From: Rhizobium rhizogenes
GTDB lineage: Bacteria > Pseudomonadota > Alphaproteobacteria > Rhizobiales > Rhizobiaceae
Assembly: GCF_002005205.3 (NCBI RefSeq)
Contig: NZ_CP019703.3
Span: 124,001 to 188,000, forward strand
DNA length: 64,000 nucleotides
Reading direction: 5' to 3'
The notes under the pieces were generated by a model, which was given only the letters and a program-made list of their open reading frames with translations, did no database searches and was not told the DNA's origin. The position numbers and the translations under genes were made by a program. Each line of letters opens with the position of its first letter. The stretch's first letter is position 1. Below are positions 17,211 to 25,112 of this stretch, piece after piece.

Positions 17211-17999
17211 TCAAGTCGCCGAGGTTTCTTTCTTCAGATTTACTATAGCAGGCTTCATATCACCCTCTTCACGTTTCTGGTTGGGTCCCGAGAGCCGCAG
17301 GGTGAGGTCTGGCTCCGGTGACGGTACCGCCGGTCGTGGCATCACGCCAGCATTTTTGGTGAACTGTGTGATGCCGCAAGCAATGACGTCATAGGAGCGG
17401 TTTCCAGTGCCTTGCCGCACGAAGAAGGTGCAGGCTACCTCCCTGCCGTACACATTTGTCACTTTTAACTCCAGCAGGTGAATGAACAAGGTACTTGCAA
17501 AAATGGCGATAAAACCTTCCAGATCAGGTTCTTCCACGCGGCGGTGCGGCCAAGCAATGTTGTGAGCACGGACCATCTCCTGGAGGGCGAGGTCGCTACG
17601 ATAGGGTTGCATCGTGGTCGCCAGCACGGCCTCTAATCCAAACGTGATGGATTTTTCCTCCAGTACTTTCTGCATCTTCTCGCGAGATAGATAGACAAAT
17701 ACATGTCGGTCGTTTTCTCTGGCCAAATCCGGTTGATCGACAAGCATGGGGGGATGATAACATACTTTGTTTTTTAGAAGATGGGCCAGTTGTTTAAGTA
17801 TGACCACCGGCGGACGGTTTTCCTCCAAATCAAGCACGCCTTGGGCCCACCTTTTCTGGAAATCCATGAGAGTTTTGCTATAGACTTGGCTATAGATTAA
17901 AAATGCAAATTGGATCTCATTGAACAAGTTAAGCTGGTTCCAGGCTTTTGTGAGATCTCGTGGTTGAAAGCGTTGAAGGAATAGTAATCGAGGAGGCAT
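17211..17999 (-). CDS. rolB: RolB oncoprotein
   Basis: This is 262 residues from MPPRLLFLQRFQP, which aligns with the start of known RolB. An in-frame ATG at 18050 sits in a TTTAAAT TATA-like element and is unlikely to be used. Family features are QKRWAQGVLDLEENRPP, LKNKVCYHPPMLVDQPDLARENDRHVFVYLSREKM and TMQPYRSDLALQEMVRAHNIAWPH. RolB is the main root-inducing gene; it raises auxin sensitivity, and tyrosine-phosphatase and 14-3-3-binding activities have been reported. It is transcribed away from rolC and the two share an upstream region of about 1.2 kb. Confidence 0.95.
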   Translation of the reverse strand: MPPRLLFLQRFQPRDLTKAWNQLNLFNEIQFAFLIYSQVYSKTLMDFQKRWAQGVLDLEENRPPVVILKQLAHLLKNKVCYHPPMLVDQPDLARENDRHVFVYLSREKMQKVLEEKSITFGLEAVLATTMQPYRSDLALQEMVRAHNIAWPHRRVEEPDLEGFIAIFASTLFIHLLELKVTNVYGREVACTFFVRQGTGNRSYDVIACGITQFTKNAGVMPRPAVPSPEPDLTLRLSGPNQKREEGDMKPAIVNLKKETSAT

Positions 18000-19175
18000 T
18001 GTGATGTGAGGTTGGGGATAACTGTGGAATAACGGCAAGTTCAGTGCCATTTAAAGTACGCCGCCGGCAAGTGGCATCAATCAGCCACAGTTTCCGGTCG
18101 GGAAAGCCAGAGGCAATCTGGCAATAATCACCATCGCATCAAAATCGATGCTCGGACATGGCGGCCTTAAAACCTGGATCAAGCGAAAAATAATGCCTGC
18201 TTGATTGGTCACGAGGTCATAGTAGTGGGCTAGCATTTTTGTCTTTTTTGTTTGGCTTTAGTGAAAGTGTATCTAAAAGATACCTGAAATGGGGAGGGGT
18301 GGGGTAGAGCTTAAAGTTTGCCGAATATTGGGTTTCGTGAAAGCTGCACGGGCAACTTGTTGATGGTTGCACTCTCGATGCTATTTATAATTAAGATGTA
18401 ATTATTGCCGCTACGTGTAGTTATTGCCGATAATATCATAAATTCTATTGATGTATGTGGTATATTTTGAAATTGCATATGTCTGCTCATACAAATAATT
18501 TATTTCAATTACGCAATTACTCTTATGCCAATAAAATGTGGATTATATAGCAAGTGTAATCTTAAATACAATTTGGACCTATACGACTTAATATTGCCAC
18601 GCCAGGCAACCAGTCCATTCGGATCTTGCTATAAGTGCCATACTGATACAAGTTTTAGATTTGAAGCCCATCAATCGTTTTAGAGCCCAAAAATCAAAAT
18701 GGGCCGAAATAGCATTTATCTAAAAGAAGGAATCGTGGCTAGTTAAGTGCTTTGAATGAGATCCCATGGAAAAGCGACACCTGTGTGGTGCAGACAGGCC
18801 TAACGTGGTGCACAGGTTGAAAAAGTAGTGCCTTTTCGCAGCATAAATAAAGGTAGGCGCGTGCGACCATAATTAAAGGAAAAAGAAAGATGCTATTGAC
18901 GATGTGACACCATTATTGGACAGCAGAACCTATTCCCACTCGTGCTTTTGCAAAGATGCAAAACCCTTAAAGGCCATTTTAAGTACAGACACGTGCCGGT
19001 CTATAATTATTTTACAAATGTGAGACGTGGAACATCGATAGTCGTATAATTTATGAATATTGGGTTTTGCAGCTATACCTAACTGATATTCAACTCATAT
19101 AAGCAAAAGCATCTATAAAGGGAATGGTGCTTCCAGTTCTGGGTGCACGCCACTATTGTTTCCTACTTTGCTAAC
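18000..19175. promoter_or_regulatory. Bidirectional rolB/rolC promoter region
   Basis: An AT-rich 1.2-kb gap between two divergent plant-expressed genes. For rolB (minus strand) a TTTAAAT element lies around 18049-18055. For rolC, CTATAAAG at 19113-19120 is a good TATA box 56 bp before the ATG. In other Ri plasmids this region contains Dof/NtBBF1-type ACTTTA auxin-response elements; CTTTAA/ACTTTA-like motifs occur here but cannot be assigned by eye. Confidence 0.6.
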
Positions 19176-19718
19176 ATGGCGGAATTTGACCTATGTGCTC
19201 TCTTTTCCAGTCTTAAGGTAGGCGACGTATCGTCCAGCGATGAGCTAAAGAAACACATCCAGAGCGCCTCAAAGGAGCGGACCCCCCTGACGGAGCCGGG
19301 TGAGGGCCAGTCGATGGATGTTGACGAAGAGGGCGGTCGCCAAGACCCTGGGATACTGTACCTCTACGTCGATTGCCCGACGATGATGCGATGCTTTTAT
19401 GGAGGGTCTTTGCCCTACAATTCCACGCACGGCGCGCTCATCACCAATCTTCCACCATACCAGAAAGATGTAAGTCTCGGTGAGGTGTGCAGGGGGCTTA
19501 GGCAGGCATCAGGATTCTTTGGATACGAGGATGTTATCCGGAGCGCCTACTTCGCCGCACTTTCTGTCCCCGGGTACTTCGTCAAGCTGGATGGGCAGAT
19601 GGAACTAACTTCAACAAAGGGAAAGTCTCTGACCTTCGACCTTTATGCCAGCAACCAGCTCAGGCTCGAACCTGGTGCGTTGGTGAGGCATGGCGAATGC
19701 AAATTTGGAATGGAGTGA
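19176..19718 (+). CDS. rolC: RolC protein
   Basis: This is 180 residues starting [17 protein letters not shown], matching RolC in start and length; the 11 codons open upstream are not part of the known protein. Plast-family motifs include [22 protein letters not shown] and [24 protein letters not shown]. RolC is a cytosolic plant-expressed protein that causes dwarfing, branching and improved rooting. The biochemical activity (cytokinin glucosidase versus sucrose metabolism) is disputed. A TATA box lies at 19113 and AATAAA at about 19788 is a candidate polyadenylation signal. Confidence 0.95.
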   Translation: MAEFDLCALFSSLKVGDVSSSDELKKHIQSASKERTPLTEPGEGQSMDVDEEGGRQDPGILYLYVDCPTMMRCFYGGSLPYNSTHGALITNLPPYQKDVSLGEVCRGLRQASGFFGYEDVIRSAYFAALSVPGYFVKLDGQMELTSTKGKSLTFDLYASNQLRLEPGALVRHGECKFGME

Positions 19719-20413
19719 TGGCAGTAGCTGTTCTGACGGTGCCCAGAGGCTGGAGGTGGTACCTGTTTCACGCTAGAAATATAAATGTAATAAACTCATG
19801 GATCTGGTTGATGTAACCTGCGCCATGGATGCACTTGTTCTTTTTTGGTTCCGATGGATGGGTTGTTTGCTTGAAATGAAACCTGCCTGTTCGAAATTTG
19901 GTTATCACTTTTTCCATTTATGTTTTTAATTATTTGTGTATTAAAGAAAATAGTTCACATAGCCGCAATATATGACCGAAGCTGGCCCGCAATGCCGCAA
20001 TAGATGATTAATTTGTCAAACTTAGCTATCAATATCTCGATAGAAGTGCCCACATGTTTAAACTAGGCAAACTCGTTCTCCTTGAAAACTGATAATAAAG
20101 ACAAGAAAATTAGCCCACTCTAAAAAGTCACATAGCAAATTCAACATAAAGAAACCAGAAGTCAGAGGAAAGACTTTTAATCCTTGATTATTTGAACGAA
20201 ATAGCCGCAATACGCCAAAGTGTCGCCTTCATGATTGTTCAATAATTTCTGTAGCAAATGGAAAACGTTTTACAAACAATGTGGCCTTGGAGTAATAATC
20301 GGAAGAAAAGTTCATAAGTCAGATAATTTGCGTTGCTGACACTAGTGACCAAGCACCTTTAAATACCTCTGCTTCCCATGCATTTTTCCAAGTTAACCTA
20401 AAGTGGCAGTTGA
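19719..20413. other. rolC-ORF13 intergenic region
   Basis: About 700 bp, AT-rich. It holds the rolC 3' region and the ORF13 promoter (TTTAAATA at 20358-20365, about 50 bp before the ATG). I see no gene. Confidence 0.5.
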
Positions 20414-21010
20414 ATGGCTCGTTATTTCGGTGGTAGCTCTCAACGGCTTCATGTCGATGATTTTCGTTTGATCAAGGAGCCCACTCGACTGAAGGCTCAG
20501 CTTGTTAATGTGGTGGAAACCTACAAGGCTGCACAAACAGAGACGTTAAAGTACTATATACCATCTGCAACTGAGCGTGTGGCTCATATGGAGGCAGTCC
20601 ATGTCAACAATGCAGAAATGGGGCTGCATCCGGCCGGGTTCAAGTATCCTCTGTCCTTCGTCTTTACCTCCCTGGCCGTGGCTAAAGCCTGCAAGGAGAA
20701 CAAGCATCTCGTGTGCGAGGAGCATTTGGAGGGAGATCTGATATCGTGCGTCGTTCCTCCCTATCAGACAAATGTCTCACTCGCTGCTTTAAGGGAGATC
20801 CACAATTCCATTTCGGGAGGAGGGTACCGGAATCCAACAGACATGGATTATTTTGTGGCGATCTTGCCAGATGAAAATTTCGACTATCAGAGCTGTGAAA
20901 TTGTCACCAAAAATGGCGGCGAAGGCCTTTGCAAGATTTATAGCAGACAACTGGAGGGGCCCTTAGCTTATGAGGCCATACTGGCAATTGGCAAGGTCCT
21001 GTTGGAATAG
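20414..21010 (+). CDS. ORF13 plast-family protein with LxCxE motif
   Basis: This is 198 residues. The plast-family signature CVVPPYQTNVSLAALREIHNSISGG is present at about residues 111-135. The sequence LVCEE at residues 99-103 fits LxCxE, the retinoblastoma-binding motif described for ORF13, which is linked to induction of cell division and KNOX genes in plants. A TATA box lies 50 bp upstream. Length and position (after rolC) match ORF13 of other Ri T-DNAs. Confidence 0.9.
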   Translation: MARYFGGSSQRLHVDDFRLIKEPTRLKAQLVNVVETYKAAQTETLKYYIPSATERVAHMEAVHVNNAEMGLHPAGFKYPLSFVFTSLAVAKACKENKHLVCEEHLEGDLISCVVPPYQTNVSLAALREIHNSISGGGYRNPTDMDYFVAILPDENFDYQSCEIVTKNGGEGLCKIYSRQLEGPLAYEAILAIGKVLLE

Positions 21011-21474
21011 GCAGTGCACCGCTGATCCAACGGGAGTTTCGATTATATTTCGTATTATCTTACATGACTTAAGATCATGCATGTTTCGCTTGTTCTCCCG
21101 TGTGTCGGTTACGTTATTGTGTTAAAATAACGGGATGATGATATCAAGTGCTATTGTAAAATATGTTATATTTTGAATATCTATAATATAAGCGCTGTGT
21201 GCGCTCGATGGGTAGTTAAATGATCATGATATATATTTTTGGGTAATCAATCGCATTGCAGTGCCGTGTGCTTATTGAAGTAATATAGTGTTAAAATTAT
21301 TTATTTAATATCTGATAACATATCAAAGGGTACAACGTGATAACAAAGACGGTGGATACAGCGTTTATTGGGATATCCGCTGGCCAGTTATACGTAAATA
21401 ATACAGACAGAGTTTGAGAGAGCACGCAGATTGTAGCCAAGTTGAGTGACTTGCCGGTAGCACCGAAGCTAAGC
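21011..21474. other. ORF13-ORF13a convergent spacer
   Basis: AT-rich 3' regions of ORF13 (plus) and ORF13a (minus). There is no credible open frame beyond a minus-strand frame (21365-21631) that overlaps ORF13a in another phase. Confidence 0.45.
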
Positions 21475-21747
21475 TCAGGTGTTCCAAATTGACTGGCGTC
21501 GAGGTGACGAGCACGACGACCTTGCCGGACAATGCGGTCGCAGGGGGCTCAAGGCGGGTGGCTTGTAACGGACCTTGTGCTTCTTGTTGTAGCTTTCGTT
21601 GAGCATAACCATTGGGAAGGTTGCTGAACAACGGTAGCGCACCTTTTTCAAGCGAGGGTGGCAGAAGAACATATTTGCCCGTCGGCAGACGGCGGTGAGC
21701 ATGACAGCTGCTAAGGGAGTTACTGGAATCGCGTGAGCGGTGAGCAT
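21475..21747 (-). CDS. ORF13a-like small protein with SPxx motifs
   Basis: This is 90 residues from the first ATG at 21747 (the frame opens with a TTG at 21771). The C-terminal half is basic and contains SPLR and SPRR, the SPxx type of minor-groove DNA-binding motif that I recall being noted for ORF13a. It lies between ORF13 and ORF14 on the opposite strand, as ORF13a does elsewhere. With such a short, low-complexity protein, a chance frame cannot be excluded. Confidence 0.5.
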   Translation of the reverse strand: MLTAHAIPVTPLAAVMLTAVCRRANMFFCHPRLKKVRYRCSATFPMVMLNESYNKKHKVRYKPPALSPLRPHCPARSSCSSPRRQSIWNT

Positions 21748-21771
21748 GCCGTCCTGACTATCGGCGCCCAA

Positions 21772-22356
21772 TCAACAGGACATCCTCAACATGTTTTCCA
21801 ATTCCTTGAAACCTATCTTTATAGCATTGATCTCCAACCGATCTCGATTGAGGCCAAATTTAATATTCAAAAGAGAGTTTAGTGGAAATGGAATATAATC
21901 CCGTGGCGGAAGAAGAGCCTTCAAAAATGGCAGTCCACTAGGACAGTCAATAATATCCAAAAAGCATTGAAATTGGGTTGGGCACGAGAGGCTGACGCGG
22001 ATGCCACTCGATTGCTAATGGAGTGGTTCCTTTTCTAGCATATCGAATCCATCGCTTCACTATATCCTTACCTGATTGGCTGAGCTGCGAGACCACCAAT
22101 AACTTCCACTAATATCGAAAGTGTGGCTGCTTTGATTATGATGCTTTGTGAGAGGTTCTCTCCCCAATAAAGTCAAGTTGACAGATTCGGATACGCCCGG
22201 TTGAGATTTTATTTCATTTTTTATCTATTTCGCATCTCGAAAAGTTCACAGAAATCAACAAGGAGGAGGCCAGGTGTTTAAATAGGTTCCAGCTGCTCTA
22301 AAGTGATCAGAAGAGAATTTACAGCTGGAGGCACAAAGCACTAATCCTGCTAAAGC
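21772..22356. promoter_or_regulatory. ORF13a/ORF14 divergent upstream region
   Basis: About 590 bp, AT-rich. TTTAAATA at 22277-22284 is the likely ORF14 TATA box, 73 bp before its ATG. I see no gene. Confidence 0.5.
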
Positions 22357-22923
22357 ATGAGCATGGCAGATGAGTTGGAGCGTCAATTGGAAGGCATTTC
22401 TCTCGTTACAGTCCTGGGTCCGGATGTGAGGGCCGAGCTTGAGGCGGCGCTACGGGACTACCGCGATGATCTCGACTTCTGGAAAAGCAACGGTTACGCG
22501 GTGGCGGATCTCGATCAATCTGTGACGGTCGACAAGCTTCTTTTTATGTATATGGATGAACCAATAGCAGACTTGTGTGTAAAGAATCGCATCCTCGTTT
22601 GCAACAGCAATTCAGTCGCGAAAATTACTTCGCTTCCACCATACCTGCCTGGGGTTACAAGGGCCGAGGCGTTTGAGAAACTTAACTCCATTGTTTGTGG
22701 AGGTCCTGCATCTGGATCTCTTCAATCTGCTTGTTGCGACTATTTCGTGGCGTTCCTCCCCAGCAATTGTTTTGAGAAGACCGGTGAGATATCGGTGCGC
22801 ACAGTGGACGGCGAGTGTGGCCCCTTCGATGTCTTTACCCGGCAGCGTCAGCCAGAGGATCAGAGCGATATGTTTTTTAAGTATGAAGAGATTGTATGTG
22901 CTGGAAAGAGTCTATTTTTTTGA
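22357..22923 (+). CDS. ORF14 plast-family protein
   Basis: This is 188 residues. The plast-family core ITSLPPYLPGVTRAEAFEKLNSIVCGG lies at about residues 90-116, and the C-terminal FKYEEIVCAGKSLFF resembles ORF13's YEAILAIGKVLLE. It is the last rol-type gene before the opine synthase, as in other Ri T-DNAs. ORF14 strengthens rooting with rolA, rolB and rolC; its molecular function is unknown. The TATA box is at 22277. Confidence 0.9.
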   Translation: MSMADELERQLEGISLVTVLGPDVRAELEAALRDYRDDLDFWKSNGYAVADLDQSVTVDKLLFMYMDEPIADLCVKNRILVCNSNSVAKITSLPPYLPGVTRAEAFEKLNSIVCGGPASGSLQSACCDYFVAFLPSNCFEKTGEISVRTVDGECGPFDVFTRQRQPEDQSDMFFKYEEIVCAGKSLFF

Positions 22924-23232
22924 AACTAGTGTGTTTTATCTGTGTAACATGTTATGGAGTCTGATCGTATGATGTAATAGCTAAATTTGGTATTAATAAT
23001 GATTGATCGTTATATAAGAATTGTTATTAACATAATTAAGTTTAGAGTAAAGCAAGAGGGAAATAAATTAAAACACTTTATTCAGTTACAAACAATTATG
23101 AAAATACAAACATAATACAAACATAATACAAACGTCGCAGGAGAAAGATGACACCGTAGGATATTTATGAGCCAAGGATAGACTTGCCAGAAGGCGAGAT
23201 CGTCCTCATAGCTTAGTCGCCTTGGGCGGGCC
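22924..23232. other. ORF14-opine synthase convergent spacer
   Basis: AT-rich 3' ends of two convergent genes. Minus-strand AATAAA (about 23080) fits a polyadenylation signal for the synthase. A short direct repeat (CATAATACAAA, around 23110-23135) is present. Confidence 0.5.
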
Positions 23233-24195
23233 CTAACTGGTGGGCTCCATCTTGAGAAAAAACAGCTCCTTAGTCAGGAAGGTGGCTTCCAGAACAGCGC
23301 GACCAACCTTATAGATATCGTCGGCATACTCCGGCAGGATCTCACCGAGAACCGGTGTCGCAATATCTTCGGTGACTTCACCATACTGGACGATGACCTT
23401 GTTGCCGGTGCCCTGGGAATAGCGGATACGGCCGACCGGAGCATCGCACTGCCGTTCCTTGACGTTAACCTTTGCGGTGCTCACGACAGGCGCCCACGCG
23501 TACATGGATTCACCGCTGACAACGGCATGGTCCTGAACAACCGTGAAGGGCAGAGCTTGAATAAGGTCGTTGCAGAGTTCGGGGTTTTCCTTCGTCGCGA
23601 GATAGGCAATGACGCTGATGCCCAGCGGCTCCCAGGTAAGCCGTACCTTTTGACCGTCGCGGATCTGAACACGCCGAGAGGGATCGGCCAGGGCCGCGAT
23701 GGAACCTTCCGGGGTCTCGTAAGTGAGATGTTTTCCGATGCTCCAAGGGAAGTAATGGAATGACCAGGCGGCCAAACGGTTGAGGTAACCCAGGAACGCC
23801 TTGACGGCCTCAACCGCCTCGTCGCGGCTACCAGCCGTCGGAAGATATTTGGTGATCGCTTCGGCAAAAGCGCCCATTTCCTGCAAGCCGCTGTAGCGCA
23901 GATAGTTGCTGTATGCGTAGTCAAAGCGGTGCACGAGTGCGCAGCACTGCTCGAGGGTAAATCGCTCATCCTGGAACGTCAGCAGCAACGGATACCACGT
24001 GTACATCGACTGGTCGCGCAGCATGCCGTTCACGAAGTCGAGGTTCGTGAAGTATTGGTTGTTTGTCCCGACCGCGAAGGTGCCGGTCCGGATATCATGA
24101 AGCTCCTTCGGCTCGATATGGAGGATTGCCTTTGTTGAAAGCGTGATCTCTGCAACGAGCTGTCGGAGGTCGGGAGCGACTTGCCTGCAGGCCAT
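23233..24195 (-). CDS. cus: T-DNA cucumopine/mikimopine synthase
   Basis: This is 320 residues with an N-terminal helical domain (~30-165; DFVNGMLRDQSMYTWYPLL, NRLAAWSFHYFPW) and a C-terminal cyclophilin-like barrel (~180-320; SGESMYAWAPVVSTAKV, RYSQGTGNKVIVQYG). The enzyme condenses L-histidine with 2-oxoglutarate by a Pictet-Spengler-type reaction. The sequence does not tell which stereoisomer (cucumopine or mikimopine) is made. It is expressed in plant cells; CACTATAAGT (24271-24280, minus strand) is a likely TATA box. Oddly, 23287-24115 appears identical to the bacterial gene at 40300 while the first ~29 and last ~18 residues differ, so this gene looks like a mosaic. Confidence 0.92.
   Translation of the reverse strand: MACRQVAPDLRQLVAEITLSTKAILHIEPKELHDIRTGTFAVGTNNQYFTNLDFVNGMLRDQSMYTWYPLLLTFQDERFTLEQCCALVHRFDYAYSNYLRYSGLQEMGAFAEAITKYLPTAGSRDEAVEAVKAFLGYLNRLAAWSFHYFPWSIGKHLTYETPEGSIAALADPSRRVQIRDGQKVRLTWEPLGISVIAYLATKENPELCNDLIQALPFTVVQDHAVVSGESMYAWAPVVSTAKVNVKERQCDAPVGRIRYSQGTGNKVIVQYGEVTEDIATPVLGEILPEYADDIYKVGRAVLEATFLTKELFFLKMEPTS
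23287..24115 (-). repeat. 829-bp segment apparently identical to 40368-41196 (inverted copy)
   Basis: Every stretch compared by eye between this segment (reverse complement) and 40368-41196 was identical, with equal length and no gaps. Divergence begins abruptly at both ends. It covers most of the T-DNA opine synthase gene. Confidence 0.9.
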
Positions 24196-24432
24196 GTGTT
24201 ATGAACAAGAAGGTGGAAGCAAATAGATGATGTTAGGAAAGGGTGGGATTGCAGGGTGGGCAGGCACGATACTTATAGTGGAAAAAGGTATGGAGCAATT
24301 TCGCCGAAATCTGGGTGGGCCTTCTAAATATTGGGCGGGCCGCCCACGTAACTATAATTGCAGGGGCCCACCAGGTTAATTGCGTGGCCGCGTTGATTGG
24401 GTGATATTATTACCTAACATGAGATTGTTATT

Positions 24433-24457
24433 TGACAGGATATATCCCCTTGTCTAG
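24433..24457 (+). other. T-DNA right border (25 bp)
   Basis: It begins TGACAGGATATATCCCCTTG and matches the border consensus in the core TGACAGGATATAT; the 3' part (GTCTAG) is slightly off. VirD2 nicks here to start T-strand transfer. The border directly abuts the octamer repeat array. Confidence 0.95.
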
Positions 24458-24600
24458 TTCGTCAGTTCGTCAGTTCGTCAGTTCGTCAGTTCGTCAGTTC
24501 GTCAGTTCGTCAGTTCGTCAGTTCGTCAGTTCGTCAGTTCGTCAGTTCGTCAGTTCGTCAGTTCGTCAGTTCGTCAGTTCGTCAGTTCGTCAGTTCATTA
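24457..24600 (+). repeat. T-DNA transfer stimulator (TSS/overdrive) repeats
   Basis: Seventeen perfect tandem copies of GTTCGTCA (24457-24592) plus a decayed eighteenth (GTTCATTA). Such octamer arrays just outside the Ri right border are known as the T-DNA transfer stimulator, the Ri counterpart of overdrive, thought to bind VirC1. The accidental reading frame through the array (repeated SSVRQFV) is not a gene. Confidence 0.9.
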
Positions 24601-24718
24601 ACATTGCTCCGCGCTTGCCTGATTTGAGAGGTTGTCTCTGCACGGGTCTGCAGCGACATATGGCTACGAGGACCTACCTTGCCGATGAGCCGTATCCATC
24701 CGGCGTAGGCCGCGGGGT

Positions 24719-25060
24719 TTATGATCTCGGCTCGTCTGCCATGATGCGTTCGATCCTTTCGGGATCACATTGCTCATCGACGCGGAATTGCCGGACACCG
24801 CCCTCGCAGGTGCGGATACCGGCGAGGAATTCCTTTAAGCTCTCGATGCCCCGGTCGGTGAAGGTCGTGACGCCCTCTTGGCTGCCGTCATGGGCATGGA
24901 TCATCTCGCCGTAATCGATATTGTCTGAGTTGCTGGCGATTTCCTGGAGGAGTTCGAGGTTCTCGCCGATCAGCGAAGCAACATAATCGATCGTGTAGAC
25001 ATGCGTCGGGCGCGCTGACCTTGCCCCGTTGTGAGCCGCTAAGCGCATTGTCCTCACCAC
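24719..25060 (-). CDS. Hypothetical protein next to the right border
   Basis: This is 113 residues (GTG start at 25060, or ATG at 25048 with 109 residues). It is acidic and alpha-helical, with the middle ASLIGENLELLQEIASNSDNIDYGEMIHAHDG. I do not recognise a family. Codon use and composition are bacterial, unlike the T-DNA. It sits alone between the transfer-stimulator repeats and the catabolic region. Confidence 0.55.
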   Translation of the reverse strand: MVRTMRLAAHNGARSARPTHVYTIDYVASLIGENLELLQEIASNSDNIDYGEMIHAHDGSQEGVTTFTDRGIESLKEFLAGIRTCEGGVRQFRVDEQCDPERIERIMADEPRS

Positions 25061-25112
25061 CAGCTCATGTGCTGTAACGCGCGAAGCTGTCGCAGGCTGT
25101 ACCCTCTATAAG

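Noticed and set aside
18000..18050. Upstream ATG of rolB at 18050
   Set aside because: It overlaps the TTTAAAT TATA-like element and adds 17 residues absent from known RolB; the ATG at 17999 matches the family start.
23147..23175. Possible extra T-DNA border (TGACACCGTAGGATATTTATG)
   Set aside because: The core is interrupted by extra bases and does not match the TGRCAGGATATAT spacing.
24457..24600. Possible CRISPR array
   Set aside because: The repeats are contiguous 8-mers without spacers; it is the T-DNA transfer stimulator.
24432..24914. 160-residue frame beginning with repeated SSVRQFV
   Set aside because: It is translation of the GTTCGTCA repeats and the DNA beyond; the array has a known role next to the right border.
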